DNA from: Desulfotignum sp.
Lineage (GTDB): Bacteria > Desulfobacterota > Desulfobacteria > Desulfobacterales > Desulfobacteraceae
Length of the DNA: 64,000 nt
Reading direction: 5' to 3'
NCBI GenBank assembly: GCA_018399285.1
Contig: JAGYOW010000001.1
Location: forward strand, 62,001 to 126,000
Part shown: piece after piece, positions 56,699 through 64,000 of the stretch
How positions within the stretch are numbered: the stretch's first letter is position 1
Layout of the letters: each line of letters begins with the position of its first letter
Program-made: the position numbers and the translations under genes
The notes under the pieces: generated by a model
Seen by the model: only the letters and a program-made list of their open reading frames with translations
What the model was told of the DNA's origin: nothing
Database searches by the model: none

Positions 56699-57846
56699 AG
56701 CACCTGTCCATTTTAGGGGCGACCGGTTCCATCGGTACGTCTGCCCTTGAAATTGTCCGCATGCATCCGGACCGGTTTCAGGTAAAGGCGTTGACCGCTG
56801 CCAATAATCTGCCGCTGTTGAGCCGTCAGATCCAGCAATTTATGCCGGATATGGTTGCGGTGCTGGATGAGGCCAAGGCCCGGGAACTGGCTGAAATGCT
56901 GACGCCGGGTGTCCGGCCTGAGATTCTGTCCGGACCTTCTGGATATGCGGCTGCAGCTGCCTGGGAAGGAGTGGATACCGTGGTGCTGGCCATGGTGGGG
57001 GCCGCAGGTTTGAAATGGCGCTGGCCGCCATTGAGGCTGGAAAAGACATTACCCTTGGCCCTTAAGGGAAACCTGGTGATGGCCGGTGATATTGTTATGG
57101 CCAAAGCCCGGGAAAAAAACGTGACCGTGCTGCCTGTGGACAGTGAGCATTCCGCCATGTTTCAATGTATGCTGGGTAATCAGGGCAAAGATGTGAAACA
57201 GCTTTTTCTCACTGCATCCGGCGGGCCTTTTAGAAATACCCTGAAATCGGATTTTTCCGGCATTACCAGAGAAGACGCGTTGAACCATCCCAACTGGTCC
57301 ATGGGCGACAAGATCTCCATTGATTCAGCCACACTCATGAACAAGGGACTGGAACTCATTGAAGCCGTGCACCTGTTCGGTATTTCCCATCAAAATATTC
57401 AGGTGGTGATCCATCCCCAGAGCATTGTCCATTCCATGGTCGGATTTGTCGATGGATCTGTCATGGCCCAGATGGGGGTGCCGGACATGAAACAGGCCAT
57501 TTCTTTTGCCCTGTCATTTCCGGACCGTCTGAATACAGGCCTGTCCTTTCCGGATTTTACAGCCCTTGGCTCTCTGACCTTTTGCGCCCCGGATCCTGAT
57601 CGGTTTCCATCTCTATCATTTGCGCGGGCAGCGTGCGAAAAAAAAGGGACCCTGCCTGCAGTGATGAATGCCGCCAATGAAGTGGCGGTTCAGGCATTCC
57701 TTGACCGGTGCATCCGGTTTTCCGATATCTTCAACCTTGTTTCCACCACCATGGCAGCCCATACCTGCATTGACAATCCAGATCTTTCAGGTATTATTGA
57801 GGCCGATCGCTGGGCCAGGGAAAAAGCCGGTTCCCTTATAAAATAG
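56695..57846 (+). CDS. dxr: 1-deoxy-D-xylulose 5-phosphate reductoisomerase, with a short shifted segment
   Basis: Second enzyme of the MEP isoprenoid pathway, 383 aa. SILGATGSIGTSALEIV (NADPH site), DSEHSAMFQ (metal ligands) and VIHPQSIVHSMV are normal. Residues about 108-121 read oddly (WRWPPLRLEKTLPL). Adding one A near 57015 and removing one G near 57058 gives the usual MALAAIEAGKDITLAL, so two compensating indels are likely. Just after this, K-G-N-L occurs where K-E-S/N-L is usual, the active-site Glu. If real, the enzyme would be impaired; the block lies close to the pyrH/frr errors. Confidence 0.9.
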   Translation: MKHLSILGATGSIGTSALEIVRMHPDRFQVKALTAANNLPLLSRQIQQFMPDMVAVLDEAKARELAEMLTPGVRPEILSGPSGYAAAAAWEGVDTVVLAMVGAAGLKWRWPPLRLEKTLPLALKGNLVMAGDIVMAKAREKNVTVLPVDSEHSAMFQCMLGNQGKDVKQLFLTASGGPFRNTLKSDFSGITREDALNHPNWSMGDKISIDSATLMNKGLELIEAVHLFGISHQNIQVVIHPQSIVHSMVGFVDGSVMAQMGVPDMKQAISFALSFPDRLNTGLSFPDFTALGSLTFCAPDPDRFPSLSFARAACEKKGTLPAVMNAANEVAVQAFLDRCIRFSDIFNLVSTTMAAHTCIDNPDLSGIIEADRWAREKAGSLIK

Positions 57847-57856
57847 AGAGGTAAAC

Positions 57857-58927
57857 GTGGGTCATTCTGTTGTCGCATTCATTATCGTTATCGGTGTTCT
57901 GGTGTTCATTCACGAACTGGGCCATTTTCTGGCGGCCCGGTTTTTTAAAGTGGGTGTGGATGTGTTTTCTCTGGGATTCGGTCCCAAAATTTTCAAAAAA
58001 ATGAAAGGCCGCACCCAATATTGTATCTCTGCCGTTCCTTTGGGGGGATATGTGAAAATGGTGGGGGAAGAACCGGGTAAAGAGCTGCCTGTAGAAGATG
58101 AAGCCATCTCATTTTCCCACAAACCTTTGTATCAGAAAAGCCTGATCGTGGCTGCCGGACCTGCGTTTAATTTTTTTCTGGCGATTTTTATTTTTTATGT
58201 CCTGTATCAGTTTTCCGGCATCTATCTGGCCGAACCGGTGATCGGCGAGGTGATGGACAACACCCCGGCTCAGCAGGCCGGATTATTGCCCGGTGATGTG
58301 ATCACAAAGGTGGACAGCCATGACATCCGGTCCTTTGAAGATATTTTCCGGATCGTGGGAGAATCTGACGGGCAGGCCCTGGACATCGGCGTGGCCCGGG
58401 AAGGGCAAACCCTGCGGATTTCTCTGGTTCCGGAAAAACAGGAAACCGTCAATGTGTTCCAGGAATCCGTGGACCGGTATGTTATCGGTATCCGGGGCAC
58501 GGGCGAGGTGTTTCATGAGCCGCTGAATCCGTTCCAGGCCATGGCAAGGTCCATTTCAGATACATATGGGCTGGTGAAGGTGACCATTCTGTCCGTGGGC
58601 AAGATGATCTCGGGCAGCCTGTCCGCCGACAACCTGGGAGGCCCCATCATGATCGCCCAGATGGCCGGGGAACAGGCCAAAGCCGGTGTCGTGAATTTTG
58701 TGTGGTTCATTGCCTTGCTGTCGGTCAACCTGGGCATCATCAACCTGTTCCCTATCCCGGTGCTGGACGGGGGGCACCTGGTGTTTTTCGGCATTGAGGC
58801 GGTCACGGGAAAACAGGTCAGCGACAAAGTAAAAGAAAAAATGATCCAGTTCGGGGCCGCCCTTCTGGTGGCATTGATGGTGTTTGTTTTTTATAATGAT
58901 ATTATAAGAATTTTCAATGGTGGATAA
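57857..58927 (+). CDS. rseP: Site-2 intramembrane protease RseP
   Basis: Zinc metalloprotease of the inner membrane, 356 aa, that cleaves anti-sigma factors and other membrane segments. Zinc site HELGH at residues 19-23 in the first helix. A PDZ domain follows the second helix (EVMDNTPAQQAGLLPGDVI near residue 135). The C-terminal NLFPIPVLDGGHLVFFG gives the third zinc ligand. It begins at GTG 57857 and ends the rpsB-to-rseP run; its stop lies 1 base before the likely purL start. Confidence 0.94.
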   Translation: MGHSVVAFIIVIGVLVFIHELGHFLAARFFKVGVDVFSLGFGPKIFKKMKGRTQYCISAVPLGGYVKMVGEEPGKELPVEDEAISFSHKPLYQKSLIVAAGPAFNFFLAIFIFYVLYQFSGIYLAEPVIGEVMDNTPAQQAGLLPGDVITKVDSHDIRSFEDIFRIVGESDGQALDIGVAREGQTLRISLVPEKQETVNVFQESVDRYVIGIRGTGEVFHEPLNPFQAMARSISDTYGLVKVTILSVGKMISGSLSADNLGGPIMIAQMAGEQAKAGVVNFVWFIALLSVNLGIINLFPIPVLDGGHLVFFGIEAVTGKQVSDKVKEKMIQFGAALLVALMVFVFYNDIIRIFNGG

Positions 58928-58928
58928 C

Positions 58929-61900
58929 ATGACAGCCTGTATCGAGATTGCGTTGAAACAATCGCTGGGGGATGCGGAAGCATCTTCGCTTGTCAAAAAG
59001 GCGGATTCCTATTTTAAAATTCACATTGAGTCGGCCAGAACCATCCATATGCTGACCATTGACTCTGATCTGAAGACACAGGACCTGGAACGGATCCGGC
59101 AGGAGATTTTCACCAATCCCGTGACCCAGGTATCTTCGTTATCCCCCCTGGAAATAGACTTTCACTGGTGCATCTGGATCGGGCTGCGGCCCGGGGTCAA
59201 GGACAATCCCGGGGCCACGGCCATGGAAGCCGTTGAAGATCTGCTGGGCCGATCATTCGGGCCGGATGAAGGGATCTATACCTCGAAGCGCTATTGCCTT
59301 TCCGGAGAATCCTTAACCCGGTCTCAGGTGGAAATCCTGGCCAAAGAGCTTTTATCCAACCCCATTATCCAGCAGTACAAGATTTTTTCCAAAGCAGACT
59401 GGCACCCTGAAACAGGGGCAAATGTCAAACCGGCCCGGGTGATTCTGGACCATACCCCCTGTTTTGATTTCATTGACATCGATTCCGACCAGACCCTGGC
59501 AAAGATCAGCGACCAGCGCAACCTGGCATTGAACCCCAGGGATATCCCGGTTATCCGGCAATATTTTCTGGATCCGGAGGTGGCGACCCAGCGACAGGCC
59601 GTGGGGCTGCCCGGGCCCACAGACGTGGAACTGGAATATATTTCCCAGGCCAGAAGCGACCATTGCAATCACAATACGTTTCGGGGCATTTTCAAGTACA
59701 CGGATGTGATGACCGGGGAAAAAACCATTGAACACTCCCTGTTCAAGACCTATATCCAGCAGCCCACCCTGGCGCTGAAACAGAAAAAAGACTGGGTGGT
59801 GTCTGTACTCTGGGACAATGCCGGCGTGGGGGCGTTTGATGAACACAACAACTATGTGATCACCGGGGAAACCCACAACTCGCCGTCCAACATGGAAGCC
59901 TATGGCGGGGCCATCACCGGTATTGTGGGCGTGTACCGGGACCCCATGGGCACGGGCCTGGGTTCCAAACTGTTCATGGGCAGTTTCGGGTTCTGTGTGG
60001 GGGATGTCAATTATGACGGGCCCTTAAAACCGCCATTGCATCCCAGACGGCTTTTGAACGGGGTGATCGAAGGGGTCAGAGACGGGGGCAACAAGAGCGG
60101 GGTGCCCACCACCTTTGGCCAGACCCTGTTTGATCCGGGATATATAGGCAAAAGCCTGGTGTTTGTCACCGCTTTGGGCATTATGCCCAGACAGGTGAAA
60201 GGCAGACCCAGTCATGAAAAGAAAACATCACCGGGTGACTTGATCATCATGAGCGGGGGCCGGGTGGGCAAGGACGGGATCCACGGGGTCACCGCGTCTT
60301 CGGAAAGTTATTCGGAAAACACCCCGGCCGGCCATGTTCAGATCGGAGACCCCTATACCCAGAAAAAGATGCATGATTTTCTCCTGGAATGCCGGGATGA
60401 GGGGTTGATCCGGTTTATTACCGACAACGGCGGAGGCGGGCTGTCTTCGTCCATCGGCGAATCCGCCATGATTTCCAACGGGTGCGTGGTGTATCTGGAC
60501 AAGGTGCCCCTCAAGTATCCGGGCCTGGACATGTGGGAGATCTGGGTGTCGGAATCCCAGGAGCGCATGACCATTGCCATTGACCCAAAAGATCTGGACC
60601 GGTTCATGTCCCTGTCCAGGCAGCATGCCGTGGAAAGCACGGTGATCGGCGAATATACCGATACCGGCAAGCTGCACATCACCTTTCAGGGAAAAACCTG
60701 TGCCTATGTGGATATGGATCTGCTGGACAAAGGGTTTCCCGCCTGGGAGTTTGACGCGGTGTGGTTGCCGCCTGCGGCCCGGGGACTGACCGAACCGGTG
60801 ATCCGCAGACCAGAAGATTTCAATGGTCTCATGACCGCCATGCTGGCCCGGCCCAATATCTGTTCCAAGGAATGGATCATCCGCCAGTATGACCATGAGG
60901 TCCAGGGCGGATCCGTGATCAAGCCTCTGGTGGGCGTGAACCATAACATTCCGTCGGATGCGTCCGTGACCCGGCCGGTACTTACCGGGAATAAAGGGCT
61001 GGCGTTTTCTCAGACCCTGTTGCCCTGGTATTCAAAAATCGATGCGTATCACATGATGACCTGCACCGTTGACGAGGCGGTACGAAGACTCATTGCCGTG
61101 GGCGGCAGCCTGGATCATATCGGCGGGGTGGACAATTTCTGCTGGCCCGATATCGGGTATGATGAAAAGACCAATCCGGACGGCAGATTCAAGGCAGCTC
61201 AGCTGGTGCGGGCCTGCCGGGCCCTGAAAGATGCGTGCATGGCCTATGAGATCCCGCTGTTGTCCGGCAAGGATTCCATGTATGTGGATGGACACCTGGA
61301 AGGGGCGTTCGGTGAGCGCATCAAAGTGTCGGCCCTGGAAACGGTGCAGTTTTCCGCCACTTCCGTGGTGGAGGACATCCTGCACTGCCAGACCCTGGAA
61401 CCCAAATCAGCCGGGGATTTTGTCTATGTCGCCGGGATCACGGCCGATGAACTGGGGGCTTCCGAATATTATGATCTGTTCGGCAAAACCGGTGCCAATG
61501 TGCCACAGGTGAATTTTGGTGCCAACCGGGTGTTGTACCGGGCCGTGGAAAAAGCCATGGGTCTCGAGATGCCGGCTTCGTGTCATGCCGTGGGCCGGGG
61601 CGGTCTGGGGGTTCACCTGGCACTGATGACCATGGCCGGCAGACTGGGCATGGAAATCGATCTGTCCCAGGTGCCGGCTGCGGCAGAAACCCTTTCAGAC
61701 GATGTGCTGCTTTTTTCCGAATCTGCGGGCCGGTTTGTTCTGACTGTTCCGCCGGACCGGAAGCCGGTATTTGACAAACTCGCCAAGGGGCTGCCATTCA
61801 GGTGTGTGGGGGGGGTCACAGATGCACACGATCGCCTGAAAATCACAGGGGTCCGGAACGATGTCATTGTGGATCTGGCCTGTGCCGATCTGGACAAGGC

Positions 61901-61931
61901 ATTTAACAAACTGTTTGGAGAGATGATATGA
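58929..61931 (+). CDS. purL: Phosphoribosylformylglycinamidine synthase subunit, PurSL-like fusion
   Basis: ATP-dependent purine biosynthesis enzyme of about 1000 aa. The N-terminal 190 residues resemble a PurS-like region; the rest is the paired AIR-synthase-like PurL body. ISQARSDHCNHNTFRGIF carries the catalytic His. ETHNSPSNMEAYGGAITG, SGGRVGKDGIHGVTASS and GKDSMYVDGHLEGAFGER are further landmarks. The large fused bacterial form also has the glutaminase; here that domain is the separate purQ next door (4-base overlap). I favour ATG 58929, preceded by GGTGG, over ATG 58917. Confidence 0.92.
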   Translation: MTACIEIALKQSLGDAEASSLVKKADSYFKIHIESARTIHMLTIDSDLKTQDLERIRQEIFTNPVTQVSSLSPLEIDFHWCIWIGLRPGVKDNPGATAMEAVEDLLGRSFGPDEGIYTSKRYCLSGESLTRSQVEILAKELLSNPIIQQYKIFSKADWHPETGANVKPARVILDHTPCFDFIDIDSDQTLAKISDQRNLALNPRDIPVIRQYFLDPEVATQRQAVGLPGPTDVELEYISQARSDHCNHNTFRGIFKYTDVMTGEKTIEHSLFKTYIQQPTLALKQKKDWVVSVLWDNAGVGAFDEHNNYVITGETHNSPSNMEAYGGAITGIVGVYRDPMGTGLGSKLFMGSFGFCVGDVNYDGPLKPPLHPRRLLNGVIEGVRDGGNKSGVPTTFGQTLFDPGYIGKSLVFVTALGIMPRQVKGRPSHEKKTSPGDLIIMSGGRVGKDGIHGVTASSESYSENTPAGHVQIGDPYTQKKMHDFLLECRDEGLIRFITDNGGGGLSSSIGESAMISNGCVVYLDKVPLKYPGLDMWEIWVSESQERMTIAIDPKDLDRFMSLSRQHAVESTVIGEYTDTGKLHITFQGKTCAYVDMDLLDKGFPAWEFDAVWLPPAARGLTEPVIRRPEDFNGLMTAMLARPNICSKEWIIRQYDHEVQGGSVIKPLVGVNHNIPSDASVTRPVLTGNKGLAFSQTLLPWYSKIDAYHMMTCTVDEAVRRLIAVGGSLDHIGGVDNFCWPDIGYDEKTNPDGRFKAAQLVRACRALKDACMAYEIPLLSGKDSMYVDGHLEGAFGERIKVSALETVQFSATSVVEDILHCQTLEPKSAGDFVYVAGITADELGASEYYDLFGKTGANVPQVNFGANRVLYRAVEKAMGLEMPASCHAVGRGGLGVHLALMTMAGRLGMEIDLSQVPAAAETLSDDVLLFSESAGRFVLTVPPDRKPVFDKLAKGLPFRCVGGVTDAHDRLKITGVRNDVIVDLACADLDKAFNKLFGEMI

Positions 61932-62752
61932 CACAGGTGAAGGCACTGATTTTAACGGGTTTCGGACTGAACTGCGACCATGAAACCGCCCTGGCCTTTG
62001 AACTGGCCGGTGCCCGGCCTTATCGTGTGCATATCAATTCTCTGGTGGACGGCACTGTGAACCTGGCGGATTTTCATATTCTGGCGTTCGGCGGCGGGTT
62101 TTCCTGGGGGGATGACCACGGGGCCGGGGTGATCCAGGCGGTGAAACTGAAAAACCATATCGGAAAAGACCTGCTGGGTTTTGTGGATGCGGGAAAACTG
62201 ATCATCGGTATCTGCAACGGATTCCAGGCCCTGGTGAATACCGGGCTTCTGCCGGGACTGGACAAGGACTACACCCGGCGTTCCGTGGCCATCACCTACA
62301 ATGACTGCGGCAATTTCAGGGACCAGTGGGTCCATTTGACCGCCAATCCTGAAAGTCCGTGTGTGTTTACCAGAGGCATGGGCCAGGCGGATTTTCCCGT
62401 GCGGCATGGGGAGGGCAAATTCATTGCCGAACCGGACGTACTGACATCGCTGCAGGCCAACGGCCAGGTGGTATTCCAATATGCCGATGCAACGGGCAGT
62501 CCCGCCGACGGTGTGTTTCCCTTCAACCCCAACGGGTCGCTGCACGACATTGCCGGCATCTGTGATCCCACCGGAAAGATCTTCGGGCTCATGCCCCATC
62601 CGGAAGCCTACAATCATGTGACCAATCATCCGGACTGGACCCGCAGAAAAGAACAGCTCAAAGGGGAAGGGCAAGCGTTCGGTGCAGAAGAAACCATTGG
62701 TATCCGTTTGTTTCAAAACGGGGTGGATCACATCCGGGAAAGGTTCTTTTAA
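61928..62752 (+). CDS. purQ: Phosphoribosylformylglycinamidine synthase glutaminase subunit
   Basis: Class I glutamine amidotransferase of 274 aa that supplies ammonia to PurL. The nucleophile is Cys96 in LIIGICNGFQALVN. The His and Glu of the triad lie in LMPHPEAYNH near residues 223-225. It is somewhat longer than Bacillus-type PurQ (about 227 aa), closer to the glutaminase end of large PurL, which fits the 1000-aa PurL partner. It overlaps purL by 4 bases (ATGA). Confidence 0.93.
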   Translation: MTQVKALILTGFGLNCDHETALAFELAGARPYRVHINSLVDGTVNLADFHILAFGGGFSWGDDHGAGVIQAVKLKNHIGKDLLGFVDAGKLIIGICNGFQALVNTGLLPGLDKDYTRRSVAITYNDCGNFRDQWVHLTANPESPCVFTRGMGQADFPVRHGEGKFIAEPDVLTSLQANGQVVFQYADATGSPADGVFPFNPNGSLHDIAGICDPTGKIFGLMPHPEAYNHVTNHPDWTRRKEQLKGEGQAFGAEETIGIRLFQNGVDHIRERFF

Positions 62753-62757
62753 ATATC

Positions 62758-63450
62758 ATGCTGGGAACCATTGTCAACTGTCTGGCCATTATTGCGGGTG
62801 GCCTGGTGGGGCTGTTGTTCAAAAACGGTATTCCGGACCGCTACAACCAGACTGTGATGCAGGCCGTGGGCCTGGCCGTGCTTTTGGTGGGCCTGAAAAC
62901 CGCCATTGTCAGTGATGATCTTCTGGTGATCATTATTTCTCTGGCCATCGGGGCTCTTGTGGGGGAATGGATCGGTATCGAAAACCGGCTGGAACGGCTG
63001 GGAAAATTGCTGGAAAAAAAATTTACAAAAGGCAGCGGCGGATTTGCCCAGGGATTTGTCACCGCTTCTTTGATCTATTGTGTGGGTTCCATGGCCATTG
63101 TCGGATCTCTGGAAAGCGGATTGTCCGGCAACCATGCCACCTTGTTTGCCAAATCCTGCCTGGACGGGATTGTGAGCATCATCTTAAGCTCGTCTCTGGG
63201 GATGGGAGTGCTGTTCTCCGCCTTGCCGGTGCTGCTTTACCAGGGATCCATCACCCTGCTGGCCACGGTGCTCAAACCTTTGCTGGTGCCGGCGGTGATC
63301 GCCCAGATGTCCGGGGTGGGCGGTCTGTTGATTCTGGGGATCGGTATGAACATGCTCAGAGAAAAAAAAATCAAGGTGGGGAACATGCTCCCTGCTATTT
63401 TTATTCCATTGATCTGGTTTGTGATCCAGGGATTGCCGGGAGTGGCGTAA
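62758..63450 (+). CDS. DUF554 membrane protein
   Basis: Membrane protein of 230 aa, with about six hydrophobic segments. The family's features are the N-terminal MLGTIVNCLAIIAGGLVGLLFKNGIP, AVGLAVLLVGLKTAI, LIYCVGSMAIVGSLESGLSG and a late LLILGIGMNMLREKKIKVGNMLPA. DUF554 (YdfK-like) has no established function; a transport role is possible. It follows purQ by 5 bases, and the EamA gene starts 6 bases after, so these may share a transcript. Confidence 0.85.
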   Translation: MLGTIVNCLAIIAGGLVGLLFKNGIPDRYNQTVMQAVGLAVLLVGLKTAIVSDDLLVIIISLAIGALVGEWIGIENRLERLGKLLEKKFTKGSGGFAQGFVTASLIYCVGSMAIVGSLESGLSGNHATLFAKSCLDGIVSIILSSSLGMGVLFSALPVLLYQGSITLLATVLKPLLVPAVIAQMSGVGGLLILGIGMNMLREKKIKVGNMLPAIFIPLIWFVIQGLPGVA

Positions 63451-63456
63451 TCACCC

Positions 63457-64000
63457 ATGTCCATGAAAGACAGCCTGCTTTATGTGCTGACCATTATCAT
63501 CTGGGGCTCCACCTGGATCGGCATTAAATTCCAGCTGGGGACCGTGGACCCCATGGTGTCGGTGGTGTACCGGTTTGCCCTGTCCTCGGTGATTCTGCTG
63601 GTGTTCTGCAAGTTGCGGGGGCTGTCTTTGAAGTTTTCATTCAAGGACCATGGTTTTATGGCATTGCTGGGCCTGCTTTTATTTTCCGTGAACTACTGGC
63701 TGGTGTATGTGGCGGAGGTGTATCTCACCTCGGGCCTGGTGGCGGTACTGTTTTCTTCGATTGTGTTTCTGAACATTGCCAATGGGGCGCTTTTTCTCGG
63801 GGCCCCGGTGGAACGAAAAATGGTGGTGGGTGCTGCCGTCGGGATTATGGGGATCGGCCTGATTTTCATGCATGAGATTGAATCCTTTGATCTGACGGAC
63901 AAAAATCTGCTGGGGATCGCTTTTGGATTTTCCAGCGTGCTGCTGGCGTCTTTGGGAAACATCACATCCGCCCGAAATTCCAGAGCCGATATCCCGGTGA
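63457..64000 (+). CDS. EamA/DMT-family transporter, 3' end beyond window
   Basis: Drug/metabolite transporter family permease; 181 codons are visible. MKDSLLYVLTIIIWGSTWIGIKFQLGTVDPMVSVVYRFALSS is the first half-repeat of the EamA fold, and membrane segments alternate through the visible part (helices near residues 5-25, 35-50, 67-87, 92-110, 120-138 and 150-165). The substrate is unknown. The start at 63457 lies 6 bases from the DUF554 gene; Met3 is an alternative. Confidence 0.88.
   Translation, partial: MSMKDSLLYVLTIIIWGSTWIGIKFQLGTVDPMVSVVYRFALSSVILLVFCKLRGLSLKFSFKDHGFMALLGLLLFSVNYWLVYVAEVYLTSGLVAVLFSSIVFLNIANGALFLGAPVERKMVVGAAVGIMGIGLIFMHEIESFDLTDKNLLGIAFGFSSVLLASLGNITSARNSRADIPV

Noticed and set aside
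61952-62731. Minus-strand frame across purQ
   Set aside because: Antisense shadow of a clear PurQ with an intact catalytic triad.

Overview
The window is an ordinary bacterial chromosome segment. It most resembles a Gram-negative, strictly anaerobic member of the Desulfobacterota, probably Desulfobacteraceae (sulfate reducers of the Desulfobacter/Desulfotignum kind). This rests on recalled protein resemblance, not a search. Supporting signs are a lipopolysaccharide and LPS-export gene set, selenocysteine use (SelB plus a HesB-like selenoprotein), a ferredoxin-type 2-oxoacid oxidoreductase, and the short EF-Ts. I see no phage, IS element, CRISPR array or rRNA. There are three tRNA genes (His, Arg, Gln).

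Layout. 1-5.9 kb (minus): an acyltransferase end, a gliding-type ABC exporter (ATPase, permease, GldG-like and DUF4340 subunits) and a tandem ribbon-helix-helix-like protein. 6-9.1 kb (minus): a biotin module (bioN-bioM-bioY-birA) with a BirA-type operator over the birA start. 9.2-12.6 kb: a hypothetical protein, then an overlapping ATP-grasp/galE/U32-like group. 12.8-13.1 kb: a HesB-like selenoprotein read through UGA. 13.2-23.3 kb: thiamine pyrophosphokinase, then a plus-strand envelope operon lptF-lptG-waaA-lpxK-lpxL-waaF-waaC and two glycosyltransferases. 23.3-27.5 kb (minus): a glycosyltransferase and kdsB-kdnB-kdnA, which point to 8-amino-Kdo in place of Kdo in the LPS inner core.

27.7-35.3 kb: hemW, selB, tRNA-His, mtgA, tRNA-Arg, a DUF1847 protein, surE, a PGPGW protein and an MTA phosphorylase. 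35.5-41.1 kb: an MFS remnant, korAB with a divergent GntR/FCD regulator, and a large unrecognised protein. 41.2-46.3 kb: RecD2, a UvrD-like helicase, a nitroreductase and tRNA-Gln. 46.5-52.2 kb: larE, a DUF296 protein, ndk, rho, rpmE, prfA and prmC. 52.4-58.9 kb: the classical rpsB-tsf-pyrH-frr-uppS-cdsA-dxr-rseP run. 58.9-64 kb: purL, purQ, a DUF554 protein and the start of an EamA transporter.

Sequence quality varies. Several core genes carry single-base insertions or deletions, often in homopolymers and sometimes compensating each other (ABC permease, gldG start, waaA, dxr). pyrH and frr are badly scrambled within about 0.9 kb. Since pyrH and frr are normally essential, sequencing or assembly error is the likelier cause than gene decay.

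The observations most worth following are the UGA-containing HesB-like gene, the 8-amino-Kdo module, the birA operator, and the unrecognised proteins at 5355-5930 and 39286-41073.
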